Below, piece by piece: positions 1 to 8,432 of a stretch of 64,000 nt of DNA (positions are counted from its first letter, which is position 1; each line of letters starts with the position of its first letter). The DNA is taken from positions 514,373 to 578,372 of the forward strand of contig NZ_BMFP01000002.1 of assembly GCF_014638845.1 (NCBI RefSeq), in the 5' to 3' direction. A program made the translations under genes and the position numbers. This DNA comes from Pontibacter amylolyticus. GTDB lineage: Bacteria > Bacteroidota > Bacteroidia > Cytophagales > Hymenobacteraceae. The notes beneath the pieces were generated by a model. The model made no database searches. It had not been told where the DNA came from and saw only the letters and a program-made list of their open reading frames with translations.

Positions 1-2802
1 ATTTCTGCCAAAAACGCCGAGGAGTTCTCCGCTCGCCTCGATGCCAAAGATTTTAAGTTGATCGACCTGATCGACCAGATTCAGCAGGACACCGTCCTGA
101 AGAAGTTCTCCAATAAGAAACTCTCCGCCGTTGATTTTTTCCTGAAGGTATACGACCCCGAAAAGGGCGACAAAAACTTGCAGGAGGCGATCACCCACTA
201 CATGCAGGTGCGCATGAACAAGATCCTGGAAATGCTCCAGGACCGACGCACGTTTATAATGGGCAAAGACGGCGATCCTACCTGGAAAGAGATTCAGGTA
301 GCGGCCGATAAAGCGACCGTGCGCTTTCACCTGCACCGAAACGCCGACAACACCCACTATTACCCCACCGTCAGGTACAAGGGTGAGAAGCTTAACTTCC
401 AGTACCGCAATGCCGCCCTGATTTGCTACGAACCGGCCTGGCTGATGGTGGACGGCATCATCTATAGTTTCGAGAGTGGTATTGACGGGAAGAAGCTGCA
501 GCCTTTCCTGAATAAGAAGTTTATCCTGATTCCGCGCTCAGTAGAGGAAAATTACTACCGCAAATTTGTGACCTCGTTGGTGGAGTCCTTCGACGTGAAG
601 CCTAATGGGTTCGAGATAAAACCGCAGCAGTTCAGGCCCAAACCGCACTTGAACTTCTCCGAAATCAAGTCGGCTGATGTGTCTGCGCTGTTGAGTAACG
701 GCGGCAGTGAAGCCAGCAAAGTGGACAAAGCTGCCGCAGCCGACAAGATCCTGTTTAACCTGTCGTTCAGGTATGGCGACCACATGGTGGAGGCCCAGGA
801 TGCCAAGCGCATTAGTGTGAGCATGGAAAAGACGGAGGATTCCTACATTTTCCACAAGCTGCTGCGCGATGCGGTATATGAAAAAGAGTATGTAAAGGAG
901 CTTGCCAAGCGCGAATTGGAGGTGAAGAACGGACAGGCCGTGCTGGACAAGAGCGCTGCTTTCTCGTGGCTCAACCACAACCTGCAGGCATTGGAGCAGC
1001 TCGGCTTTACGGTGGAGCAGTCCGAGAAAAGCACGAAGCACTACTTCATTGGCGAAATCTCTGTCAACGTAGGGATAACCGAAAACAACGACTGGTTCGA
1101 TATACACGGCACTGTGCGTTTCGGTGAGTTTGAAGTGCCGTTCATCAGGCTCAAAAACCACATCCTGACCCGCAACAATGAGTACGTATTGCCGAACGGA
1201 CAGGTGGCGATCATACCTGAAGAGTGGTTTACGCAGTACATCGAGCTGTTTGCCTTCTCGGAGGGGGAGCACCAGCTGACACTGCGCAAGCACCACATGG
1301 CGCTGGTAAACGATCTGCAAAACGGCAACCTGGCCCAAGTGACGATGACGCGCAAGCTGGAAAAGCTGCGCGGGTTCGATGAAATAGAAGACAAACCGCT
1401 GCCAGTGGGCTTCCAGGGCGAACTGCGACCTTACCAGAAGGCGGGCTACAACTGGCTGCACTTCGTGAAGGACTTTAAGTTTGGGGGTTGTCTGGCCGAT
1501 GACATGGGTCTGGGCAAGACCGTGCAGACGCTGGCCATGCTGCAGCACCGCAAAGAAAACGGCGCCGAGTCCGCTACGCTGTTGGTGATGCCTACTTCGC
1601 TGATCTACAACTGGCTGAACGAGGCGCAGAAATTCACGCCGGAACTGCGTATCCTCACCTATACCGGTACCTACCGCGAGAAGAACGTGGAGCAGTTCAA
1701 GGACTACGACCTGGTGCTGACCTCCTACGGCATCGTGCGGCTCGATACGGAATTGCTCAAGACCTACTACTTCGACTACATCATCCTGGACGAGTCGCAG
1801 GCCATCAAAAACCCGGATTCCAATACCTCAAAAGCGGTTCGTTCCCTGAAGTCGCGCCATCGCCTGATCCTGACGGGTACGCCGGTTGAGAACAGCACCA
1901 TGGACCTTTGGTCACAGATGTCATTCATCAACCCGGGCCTGCTGGGTAACCAGCATTTCTTCCGGAAAGAGTTTTTGAAGCCGATAGAGAAGCAGAAGGA
2001 CGAGCACAAGACCCGCCGGCTGCACGCGCTCATCAAGCCGTTCATACTCCGCAGACACAAGTCGCAGGTGGCCCGCGAGCTGCCGCCCAAGATAGAGCAC
2101 ACCACCTTCTGCAAGATGACAGAGGAGCAGGAGCACGCCTACGAGGAAACCAAGTCGTATTACCGCAACAAGATTTTGACCAGCCTGGAAGAAAAAGGGC
2201 CGGGCAACACGCAGTTTATGCTGTTGCAGGGTTTGATGAAGCTCCGCCAGATTGCCAACCACCCTTACATGACCGATCCGGGCTATGAAGGCGAGTCGGG
2301 TAAGCTGAAAGAGGTGATACGCATGACCAGGAGCATCGTGGCAAAAGGCCATAAGGTATTGGTGTTCAGTCAGTTTGTGAAGCATTTGGAAATTGTGAGG
2401 CAGGTGCTGGACGAGAAGGGGATAACGTACGCTTATTTGGACGGCAACACCAAAAACCGGCAGCAGCAGGTGGAATTGTTCCAGAACAACCCGAGCATTC
2501 AGGTATTTTTGATCTCGATGAAAGCCGGCGGCGTTGGCCTCAACCTGACTGCGGCAGACTACGTGTTCATCCTGGACCCGTGGTGGAACCCAGCCGTAGA
2601 GGCGCAAGCCGTGGACCGGGCCCACCGCATTGGGCAGCAGAACAAGGTCTTCACGTATAAATTCATTACCAAAGACACCGTAGAGGAGAAAATCCTGGCG
2701 CTGCAGAACCGTAAGATCCAACTTGTAACCGATTTGATCAGCACCGACGAAAACATTATCAAGAGCCTGACCAAAGAGGATATTGACAATCTGTTGAGTT
2801 AA
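1..2802 (+). CDS. SNF2-family DEAD/DEAH-box helicase (5' end outside window)
   Basis: The reading frame is open from base 1, so the N-terminus lies outside the window; 933 residues are visible. The C-terminal half is a complete SNF2 ATPase: Walker A DDMGLGKT (Lys about residue 506 of the fragment), DEAH-type box DESQ (about 597-600), motif III LTGTPVEN (about 624) and the helicase C-terminal lobe ending in motif VI RAHRIGQ (about 873). The N-terminal half is the less conserved region found in bacterial SNF2 proteins; any SWIM zinc finger would be upstream. Such proteins are ATP-driven DNA translocases thought to remodel nucleic acid-protein complexes; the substrate is unknown. It ends in TAA and is followed by an intrinsic terminator about 60 bp downstream. 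Confidence 0.93.
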   Translation: MSAKNAEEFSARLDAKDFKLIDLIDQIQQDTVLKKFSNKKLSAVDFFLKVYDPEKGDKNLQEAITHYMQVRMNKILEMLQDRRTFIMGKDGDPTWKEIQVAADKATVRFHLHRNADNTHYYPTVRYKGEKLNFQYRNAALICYEPAWLMVDGIIYSFESGIDGKKLQPFLNKKFILIPRSVEENYYRKFVTSLVESFDVKPNGFEIKPQQFRPKPHLNFSEIKSADVSALLSNGGSEASKVDKAAAADKILFNLSFRYGDHMVEAQDAKRISVSMEKTEDSYIFHKLLRDAVYEKEYVKELAKRELEVKNGQAVLDKSAAFSWLNHNLQALEQLGFTVEQSEKSTKHYFIGEISVNVGITENNDWFDIHGTVRFGEFEVPFIRLKNHILTRNNEYVLPNGQVAIIPEEWFTQYIELFAFSEGEHQLTLRKHHMALVNDLQNGNLAQVTMTRKLEKLRGFDEIEDKPLPVGFQGELRPYQKAGYNWLHFVKDFKFGGCLADDMGLGKTVQTLAMLQHRKENGAESATLLVMPTSLIYNWLNEAQKFTPELRILTYTGTYREKNVEQFKDYDLVLTSYGIVRLDTELLKTYYFDYIILDESQAIKNPDSNTSKAVRSLKSRHRLILTGTPVENSTMDLWSQMSFINPGLLGNQHFFRKEFLKPIEKQKDEHKTRRLHALIKPFILRRHKSQVARELPPKIEHTTFCKMTEEQEHAYEETKSYYRNKILTSLEEKGPGNTQFMLLQGLMKLRQIANHPYMTDPGYEGESGKLKEVIRMTRSIVAKGHKVLVFSQFVKHLEIVRQVLDEKGITYAYLDGNTKNRQQQVELFQNNPSIQVFLISMKAGGVGLNLTAADYVFILDPWWNPAVEAQAVDRAHRIGQQNKVFTYKFITKDTVEEKILALQNRKIQLVTDLISTDENIIKSLTKEDIDNLLS

Positions 2803-2864
2803 GGGTGAATTGTTAAATGGTTGATGGTTAAATTGTTGGTTCGAGAGTGAATGATTTTGCCAAG

Positions 2865-2895
2865 GCCGCAGCATGCTACATGTTGCGGCTTTTTT
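2865..2895 (+). terminator. Rho-independent terminator after SNF2 helicase
   Basis: An 11-bp stem (GCCGCAGCATG paired with CATGTTGCGGC, one G-T pair) with a 3-nt loop is followed directly by a run of six T. It lies 62 bp after the helicase stop codon. Confidence 0.85.
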
Positions 2896-3015
2896 GCAGG
2901 TATAGGTATAGCCAAGAGGGAGCAGCAACATTTGGCTCCTGATATGGTTAAACGGGTAAAGAGGTATAGCAAACAAGGTATAGCGCTGTTGCCAGCTTAA
3001 ATAGCTTCTAACCTA

Positions 3016-3120
3016 ACCTGTCATCTCGAAAAATCGAGAGATCTGGATTATTTCAAAGTATCAGTGATGTTCCAGATTTCTCCCAAAACGAGGGCCCCTA
3101 CCCCGGGTCGGAATGACATA
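3016..3120. repeat. Dispersed TGTCATCTCGA/GAGATCTGG palindromic repeat, copy 1
   Basis: The left half reads ACCTGTCATCTCGA, 6 nt, then GAGAGATCTGG. The right half carries the degenerate complement (CCAGATTTCTC, then CGGAATGACA). The same 14-nt and 11-nt blocks, 7 nt apart, occur in opposite orientation at 38338-38369. This marks a dispersed REP-like family of the sort common in Bacteroidota spacers. Confidence 0.65.
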
Positions 3121-3304
3121 AAATCCTTAAGTTGACGACATCGGAGGCATAGCGCCGCCGCTGCTATACCTTAGCTGGACTCGTTATTGTTTTCGGAGAG
3201 CGCTGTCTATCATGAGTTATACCTGCAGCATGTCAGCAGTCCAGAATTAGAGTACTTTCTGCGAACCAACAATTTAACCATTCAGCCATTTAACCATCAA
3301 TCAA

Positions 3305-3745
3305 ATGCTCCTTCACCTCCAGACAGCAGTGCAACAGGATTACCTAAGCGTATTTCATGCTTTTGACGAGCAGCTGTTCAGGAAACTGGCGCCGCCCTAC
3401 CCGCGGCTGAAGCTGTTGCGATTTGATGGCAGCGCGCCGGGAGATGTGGTGGAGGTTAAGTTGCAGACAGGTATAAGGTCCTTCCGGTGGACCAGCCTGA
3501 TTACGGAGCGGGAAATAACGGACAAAGCAGCCTGGTTTGTAGACGAAGGCCAGGAAGTGCCCCCACCCCTGCGCAAATGGCGGCACAAGCATCTGGTCAA
3601 GCAGCACGGCGGTGGCGCCATCATCCACGACATCATTGAGTATAGCACCGGGTATAAGGCGCTGGATGTTATACTATACCCCTTCATGCTGGCGGCGTTC
3701 GGCATGCGGAAGCCAGTTTACAGAAAGGTGTTTCTAAAGGTATAG
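3305..3745 (+). CDS. SRPBCC-family (START-like) ligand-binding protein
   Basis: A 146-residue protein with no signal peptide. Its pattern (N-terminal strand with VFHAFDEQLF, central basic WRHKHLVKQHGGGAIIHDIIEYSTGY, C-terminal helix with MLAAFGMRKPVY) fits SRPBCC/START proteins, which fold around a hydrophobic cavity. Such proteins often sit in Bacteroidota carotenoid clusters, and here the carotenoid genes crtD and cruF follow on the same strand after 131 bp. A role in handling a carotenoid or other lipid is an inference from context. The ATG directly abuts the spacer repeat ending at 3300, and no clear Shine-Dalgarno sequence is seen. Confidence 0.75.
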   Translation: MLLHLQTAVQQDYLSVFHAFDEQLFRKLAPPYPRLKLLRFDGSAPGDVVEVKLQTGIRSFRWTSLITEREITDKAAWFVDEGQEVPPPLRKWRHKHLVKQHGGGAIIHDIIEYSTGYKALDVILYPFMLAAFGMRKPVYRKVFLKV

Positions 3746-3876
3746 CTATTGGTAATACAGGTTTAGCCGTGGCGAGCTTCAGTTTTTCTCTTTTAGGTAT
3801 ACCAGCTATTTTCTAAAACCTTTGCCCCACCCTCGCAGTTAAGTGCAGGAAAGAAATAATCTGCTTACATTCGGAT

Positions 3877-5373
3877 ATGACGAAGGCGGCCATCATCGGT
3901 TCAGGTATAGGAGGTATAGCCACGGCTATCAGGCTGGCGGTGAAAGGCTACGACGTGACCGTGTTTGAGGCCAATGCTTCCTTTGGCGGCAAGATGCACC
4001 AGTTCGACTTGCAGGGCTATCGCTTCGATGCAGGGCCTTCGCTGTTCACGCTGCCGCACCTGGTGGATGAACTCTTTACGCTGGCTGGCCGCAACCCCAC
4101 TGACTACTTTACCTATACCCGCCTTGACCCGATCACGCACTACTTCTGGCCCGATGGCAGCCGCCTGAAGGCGTATGCCGATGCGGAGGCCTTTGCAACT
4201 GAAGCAGAACGGCAATTGGGTGTAAACGCGCAGGATGTGCGGGACGTGTTGGCCAAGAGTGCGCGTCTCTACAAGGGCACAGCCGACACTTTTCTGCACA
4301 AGTCCCTGCACCGGCTCGACACCTACCTGAGCGCCGATGTGCTCAAGGCGCTGGGCTGCCTGTCGGATCTGGGACTGACAACGACGATGCACGACGCCAA
4401 CGCCAGGCTATTCGATGACCCGCGCTTTGTGCAGCTGCTCGACCGCTTTGCCACTTACAATGGCTCCGACCCGTACCAGGCACCGGGCACGCTCAACCTG
4501 ATTCCGCATCTAGAGCACAACATCGGCGCTTTTTTTCCGAAAGGTGGCATTTACAGCATCGCATCCAGTTTGGTGAAGCTGGCTGAGGAACTGGGCGTGG
4601 CCTTCCGGTATAACGAGCGGGTGGAGCGAATCATCACGCAGAACGGCAGGGCCGCAGGTATAGAAACCAGCCTGGGCAGGTATAGCGCCGAGGTAGTGGT
4701 GAGCAACATGGACATAGTGCCGACTTACCGTCGCCTACTGCCCGACCAACCGGCCCCGGAGCAGACGCTGCAGCAACCGCGCTCCAGTTCAGCCTTGATC
4801 TACTACTGGGGTATAGCCCGCGAGTATCCGGAACTGCACCTGCACAACATCTTTTTCAGCCAGGACTACAAGCAGGAGTTCGAGCACATTTTCCGGCACA
4901 AGTCCATCAGCCCCGACCCAACCGTGTATGTGAACATCACCTCCAAAATGGAGAAGCACGATGCGCCAGCTGGTTGCGAGAACTGGTTTGTGATGGTAAA
5001 CGTGCCGCACCACCAGGGGCAGGACTGGGAGCAACTCGTCGGCACTACCCGCCAGGCCGTGACAGACAAGCTGAGCCGTATGCTACAGTCCGACCTCCGC
5101 CAGGCGATCGTCTGCGAGCAGGTGTTGGACCCTTTGCTGATCGAGCGGCAGACGTCTTCCTATGCTGGAGCGCTGTATGGCAGCAGCTCCAACAACCGCA
5201 TGGCGGCTTTCCTGCGGCACCCGAACTTCAGCTCCAAATTAAAGGGGCTCTACTTTTGCGGCGGCAGTGTGCACCCGGGCGGGGGTATACCGCTGTGTTT
5301 GCTTTCTGCCCGTATAGTGGGTAACCTGGTGCCTGTCGTAACATCAGTTAACCGATCAAAACATCATGCCTGA
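3877..5373 (+). CDS. crtD: Carotenoid desaturase, CrtD-like (phytoene desaturase family)
   Basis: A 498-residue FAD-dependent flavoprotein. The N-terminus has the dinucleotide-binding motif GSGIGG (residues 8-13) and an acidic strand end (VTVFEAN). The C-terminus has the carotenoid-desaturase signature YFCGGSVHPGGGIP followed by the FAD-contacting SARIVGNL. In the family this enzyme introduces the 3,4 double bond into a 1-hydroxy-carotenoid. The next gene, cruF, overlaps it by 8 bp and supplies the 1',2'-hydratase, so CrtD is preferred over CrtI; sequence reading alone cannot fully exclude CrtI or another paralogue. The ATG at 3877 places the GxGxxG motif at the expected distance. Confidence 0.85.
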   Translation: MTKAAIIGSGIGGIATAIRLAVKGYDVTVFEANASFGGKMHQFDLQGYRFDAGPSLFTLPHLVDELFTLAGRNPTDYFTYTRLDPITHYFWPDGSRLKAYADAEAFATEAERQLGVNAQDVRDVLAKSARLYKGTADTFLHKSLHRLDTYLSADVLKALGCLSDLGLTTTMHDANARLFDDPRFVQLLDRFATYNGSDPYQAPGTLNLIPHLEHNIGAFFPKGGIYSIASSLVKLAEELGVAFRYNERVERIITQNGRAAGIETSLGRYSAEVVVSNMDIVPTYRRLLPDQPAPEQTLQQPRSSSALIYYWGIAREYPELHLHNIFFSQDYKQEFEHIFRHKSISPDPTVYVNITSKMEKHDAPAGCENWFVMVNVPHHQGQDWEQLVGTTRQAVTDKLSRMLQSDLRQAIVCEQVLDPLLIERQTSSYAGALYGSSSNNRMAAFLRHPNFSSKLKGLYFCGGSVHPGGGIPLCLLSARIVGNLVPVVTSVNRSKHHA

Positions 5374-6049
5374 GACCACACACCCATACCAGCCGGCTAT
5401 ACCTTTGCAGCAGCGCCTGAAGCCCTATGCTTTCGCAGTGGCTCTGGGAGTATTGACGATTTTTCACGCAGTGGGCTTTTGGGGGCTCCTGTTTAGTGGC
5501 GAACCCGAGAAGTTTCAGCGGCTCACCCCCATGAACCTGATCCTCACCAATGTCCTGCTCTTTTCCTTCCATCGGCGCTGGAACGCGGCCTTCCTGCTGT
5601 TTGCGCTGGTCATTGTGTCGGCGGGCTTTTTTGCTGAAGTAGTAGGTATACACACCGGTCTGCTGTTCGGAGACTACGCCTATGGAGAATCACTAGGTAT
5701 AAAGGTGCTGGACGTGCCGCTGCTGATCGGGCTCAACTGGCTGATGCTCGTCTACACGTCAGGCCATTTGGTGAATATGATTGACATGCACTGGCTTATC
5801 AGGGCCGTGGTGGCAGCCCTGCTGATGGTCGGGCTCGATTTCTTTCTGGAGCCGGTGGCCATGGCCTTTGACTTCTGGGACTGGCAGGGCGGGCACATTC
5901 CGTGGACTAACTACCTGGGGTGGCTTGGGTTGGCTTTTCTGTTTCAGGTATACTTCCAAAAAGCCCCTATATACAAAGAGAACCGTCTGGCGCCCTATGT
6001 ATACCTGGTGCAGGCCGTTTTCTTCATAAGCATCTGGACCTTACTGTAA
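5366..6049 (+). CDS. cruF: Carotenoid 1',2'-hydratase, CruF-like membrane protein
   Basis: A 227-residue integral membrane protein with about six or seven hydrophobic segments, matching the CruF/carotenoid biosynthesis family (YGESLG-IKVLDVPLLIGLNW, then HWLIRAVVAALLMVGLDFFLEPVA). CruF adds water to the psi end of a monocyclic carotenoid to give a 1'-hydroxyl group. With CrtD this produces the end group of flexixanthin-, saproxanthin- or myxol-type pigments. The ATG overlaps the 3' end of crtD by 8 bp, indicating one transcript and probable translational coupling. The upstream genes crtB, crtI and crtY are not in this window. Confidence 0.88.
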   Translation: MPETTHPYQPAIPLQQRLKPYAFAVALGVLTIFHAVGFWGLLFSGEPEKFQRLTPMNLILTNVLLFSFHRRWNAAFLLFALVIVSAGFFAEVVGIHTGLLFGDYAYGESLGIKVLDVPLLIGLNWLMLVYTSGHLVNMIDMHWLIRAVVAALLMVGLDFFLEPVAMAFDFWDWQGGHIPWTNYLGWLGLAFLFQVYFQKAPIYKENRLAPYVYLVQAVFFISIWTLL

Positions 6050-6075
6050 ATCTGCCTGACTCCGGCTCTAAGCAG

Positions 6076-6107
6076 TTTGCGGGGCGCAACTTATTGTGTT
6101 ACATTTG
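6076..6107 (+). promoter_or_regulatory. Bacteroidota-type promoter for the TetR gene
   Basis: A -33 box TTTG (6076-6079) is followed after exactly 20 bp by a -7 box TACATTTG (6100-6107), matching the Bacteroidota sigma-ABfr consensus TTTG-N19-21-TAnnTTTG. Transcription would start near 6114, leaving a leader of about 100 nt and ruling out in-frame starts upstream of it. Confidence 0.75.
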
Positions 6108-6212
6108 CATGTTTCCCGCGAGACATCGAAAGCAAATTTAAAATATACATCAGGTCTGTTATTGCGTATAGGTATTTGTCCTATTCCGCAGCTTGATGGT
6201 CTACCCTGTTCA

Positions 6213-6821
6213 ATGACTTTTTTAGAAACCATATTAGGTGAGCTCCTGCAGATTTTCAAGCGGGAAGGTATAGAGGCGAATTCGGACGCAGATCTGATCA
6301 GGAAGCTCGACATACGTCAGTCGACTTTTCATGAGCTTTTCTCGAGCCGGGAGAATATGGTGAAGCAGGTGATCCTGTATGATATAGAGCTGGAAAACAG
6401 AAGACAACAGGAATTGCTGGCGATGGCCTCTAATCCCGTAGAGGAAATCATGCTGCTCCTGCAGGATGGTACCAAAACGATCAAACAGATAAACCCGGTC
6501 TACATCAGTGATTTGCAGAAGTATCCGGAGGCCTGGCAGATAAGCATGCAGAACTTGATCGACAACAACCAGCATGTAAACGCCGAGATCCTGAACAGGG
6601 GCATACTGCAGGGGTATTTCCGTAAGGACATCAACCTGCAACTGGTTACCAAAATCATTCTGGAGCAGTTCTTCATGATGATCAACCCGGCCTCTTTCCC
6701 GCCTGCAAAATATGACCTGTCGGAAGTGTTCCGCAGCATTTACCTGTACTATGTGCGCGGCATCTGTACTGATATGGGCGGAAAGCTGGCAGAAGATTAT
6801 TTCTCCAGGACCAATACGTAA
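6213..6821 (+). CDS. TetR/AcrR-family transcriptional regulator
   Basis: A 202-residue protein. The N-terminal 50 residues form a TetR-like helix-turn-helix region (LLQIFKREGIEANSDADLIRKL, then STFHELFSSRENMVKQVI). The rest is an all-helical ligand-binding and dimerisation domain. The ATG at 6213 is preferred because the frame upstream reads through the promoter and has no domain-like sequence. It lies about 160 bp after cruF on the same strand but has its own promoter. Control of the carotenoid genes is possible but not shown; no operator was recognised. Confidence 0.85.
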   Translation: MTFLETILGELLQIFKREGIEANSDADLIRKLDIRQSTFHELFSSRENMVKQVILYDIELENRRQQELLAMASNPVEEIMLLLQDGTKTIKQINPVYISDLQKYPEAWQISMQNLIDNNQHVNAEILNRGILQGYFRKDINLQLVTKIILEQFFMMINPASFPPAKYDLSEVFRSIYLYYVRGICTDMGGKLAEDYFSRTNT

Positions 6822-6837
6822 GTAATAACTATACTAT

Positions 6838-6886
6838 AAAAAGCAGCCGGCCCCGAAACATTACGCTTCGGGGCCGGCTGCTTTTT
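6838..6886. terminator. Bidirectional terminator between TetR gene and DUF6952 gene
   Basis: A perfect hairpin of about 20 bp (AAAAAGCAGCCGGCCCCGAA and its complement, 9-nt loop) has A-runs on one side and T-runs on the other. It can end transcription in both directions between convergent genes. Confidence 0.95.
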
Positions 6887-6903
6887 ATAGGTGCCACACA
6901 GGG

Positions 6904-7146
6904 CTAGCTGATGGAAACGCGCACCTTCTTGGTATACTCACGCAGCGCCGTCTTAAAGTCCACGCCGTTGTCGTTCATGTAGGTCAGGATCCAGGCAGCG
7001 GCGATCACGTGCGTCAGCTGCTCGCCTTCGTCGTCTCCTTCTACCTCAATGGCGAGCGGTTGCTCCTCCATCAGTGCTTCCTCGGCCGCCGTCAGGGCGT
7101 CCAGCGACTGGGTCTCTACTAGTTTCTTTATTACGGGTATCTTCAT
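6904..7146 (-). CDS. DUF6952-type small protein
   Basis: An 80-residue acidic soluble protein starting MKIPVIKKLVET and containing EVEGDDEGEQLTHVIAAAWIL. This pattern matches a small uncharacterised Bacteroidota family (DUF6952). It starts 2 bp after the stop of the thioredoxin gene, so the two are almost certainly co-transcribed. The pairing suggests a role linked to the thioredoxin, but no catalytic motif is visible and no function can be assigned. Confidence 0.8.
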   Translation of the reverse strand: MKIPVIKKLVETQSLDALTAAEEALMEEQPLAIEVEGDDEGEQLTHVIAAAWILTYMNDNGVDFKTALREYTKKVRVSIS

Positions 7147-7148
7147 TT

Positions 7149-7469
7149 TTAAACGGTCAATTTGGTGATCAGATCGCGTACGGCTTCTTCTTTGCTGGCG
7201 GCTACGGTGTCTACCAGTTTGCCATTCTTGAAAACAGCGAAGAAGGGCAGGTTGGTTACGCCAGCCACTTTGCGGGCCTCCGGGCTTGTCTCAGCATTCA
7301 CATCCACAAAAGCCACGTTGGCAAAAGCCTCGTCGTCTGACAGGCGCTTGAACTTAGGCGCAAACAAACGGCAGCTGCCGCACCAGTCAGCGAAGTATTT
7401 CACCACCACGTTCTGGTTTGAGTTAAGTACGTTATCGAAATCGTTATCAGTTGCTACTATAACAGCCAT
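7149..7469 (-). CDS. Thioredoxin-family protein
   Basis: A 106-residue single-domain thioredoxin fold with active site WCGSC (Cys30 and Cys33) and the cis-proline loop (TNLPFF). It lacks a signal peptide, so it should act in the cytoplasm as a thiol-disulfide reductant. The active site is CGSC rather than the classical CGPC, which generally shifts redox potential. It is first in a two-gene unit with the DUF6952 gene, and a -7 element on the minus strand lies about 65 bp upstream. Confidence 0.92.
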   Translation of the reverse strand: MAVIVATDNDFDNVLNSNQNVVVKYFADWCGSCRLFAPKFKRLSDDEAFANVAFVDVNAETSPEARKVAGVTNLPFFAVFKNGKLVDTVAASKEEAVRDLITKLTV

Positions 7470-7531
7470 AGTATATCTATCTTTTAAAGTTTAAACATCA
7501 GACCAGGTATAAGCCCTGATCAAACTAAGTG

Positions 7532-7539
7532 CAAAGGTA
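7532..7539 (-). promoter_or_regulatory. Candidate -7 promoter element for thioredoxin operon
   Basis: Read on the minus strand the sequence is TACCTTTG, an exact match to TAnnTTTG, about 63 bp upstream of the thioredoxin ATG. No clear TTTG -33 box was found at the expected distance. Confidence 0.45.
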
Positions 7540-7621
7540 AGGCTTTTGGGCGTAAAATGCAGTGACATATGTCATCTTAAACCGGTTGTATGGCCCAGAA
7601 ACAAACCTGACAGCGAAATGT

Positions 7622-8314
7622 TTAGCGTGGACGACGGCTTTTCTTGGGTTGGTCGTTGAGGAAGGCAACCAGGTCCATCTTGTCGAAGGTGAGCTCCCAC
7701 ATGCCCATCAGATCACCTTTTTTATAACCCGTGGCCTGGTCCTGCGGATACTTTTCTTTGATCAGGGTATAATCGGACTCGCCCAGTTCCTGGCCGACTG
7801 TGCCGTGGCAGCTAAGGCAAGTCTCGTCGCGCAGGTAGATCGGAGAGGTATAGCGGATCTGGTCCTGCCCCAGCTCCTCCACATTTGCCCCTTGCTGCTG
7901 GCCGCTGCTATACCTGGCCAGCGCCTGCGCTGTGCCGCCCCTGGCCACGTTCTGCGGATTGCGCGGCCGCTCGCTGAAGCGGCGCGAGATGGCGCCGAAC
8001 TTATCCTGCAAGGCCTCCACTTCCTCAAAGTTTTCAGGCTGACAGTAAGGTATGGCGGCCGCTATACCTCCCTGAGCGAGGTGCTCCGCCAGCCGTTGGA
8101 CATGCAACCGCTCCGCCACCACCACAACAGAGTCTCCGTATTTCTGGGCGGCATTGAGGATGTCCTGCTGGGTGAGGCGCTTGATCTTGTGGCGCTCCAG
8201 TTCCTGGGCTATTTCCTTCCCGCCTTCTATTGGTTTCACTTTCACGTCGCAGCCTGAAACTATAAATACAGTGGCAAGGGTTATAGTAACGAGCAAAGAG
8301 CGGGCGTTGAACAT
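7622..8314 (-). CDS. DUF3365 (Tll0287-like) haem-binding lipoprotein
   Basis: A 230-residue protein with a lipoprotein signal peptide (lipobox FIVSGC) and one c-type haem motif CLSCH (Cys166, Cys169, His170). The region around it (SPIYLRDETCLSCHG, then GDLMGMWELTF) matches the DUF3365/Tll0287-like domain, a PAS-like haem-binding fold. It should be anchored to a membrane facing the periplasm and may act in electron transfer or redox sensing. The ATG at 8314 places the signal peptide at the N-terminus; a longer in-frame start at 8371 adds a less plausible extension. It stands alone, divergent from prfA. Confidence 0.85.
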   Translation of the reverse strand: MFNARSLLVTITLATVFIVSGCDVKVKPIEGGKEIAQELERHKIKRLTQQDILNAAQKYGDSVVVVAERLHVQRLAEHLAQGGIAAAIPYCQPENFEEVEALQDKFGAISRRFSERPRNPQNVARGGTAQALARYSSGQQQGANVEELGQDQIRYTSPIYLRDETCLSCHGTVGQELGESDYTLIKEKYPQDQATGYKKGDLMGMWELTFDKMDLVAFLNDQPKKSRRPR

Positions 8315-8401
8315 CTTTCGATACAAATTTGTAGTAGGATAAATAAGTAATATTACAGCTGCAACCAGCACTTATGTTTTATTACTTAAACGCCAATTTA
8401 G

Positions 8402-8409
8402 TATCTTTG
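8402..8409 (+). promoter_or_regulatory. Candidate -7 promoter element for prfA
   Basis: TATCTTTG matches TAnnTTTG, 23 bp before the prfA ATG. The -33 region at the right distance holds TTTT (8377-8380) rather than TTTG. Confidence 0.6.
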
Positions 8410-8432
8410 CAGCTTAAAACCATAACAGAGCG

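Larger units (their letters stand above)
2805..3300. repeat. Inverted repeat bounding the 2803-3304 spacer, with a nested palindromic element
   Basis: The 502-bp spacer starts and ends with the same AT-rich word in opposite orientation. Bases 2824-2843 (ATGGTTAAATTGTTGGTTCG) are the exact reverse complement of 3262-3281, and weaker similarity extends to about 2805 and 3300. The left arm starts just after the helicase stop and the right arm ends at the next start codon. Nested inside, 3016-3046 (TGTCATCTCGA, then GAGAGATCTGG) faces a degenerate copy at about 3070-3120, making a second palindromic unit. No gene is visible in the spacer. Confidence 0.75.

Noticed and set aside
538..1548. 336-codon minus-strand frame inside the SNF2 helicase gene
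   Set aside because: It is a shadow of the helicase reading frame, with no recognised motif and no start signal.
6096..6212. 39-residue N-terminal extension of the TetR protein
   Set aside because: It begins upstream of the predicted transcription start (about 6114) and has no TetR-like sequence.
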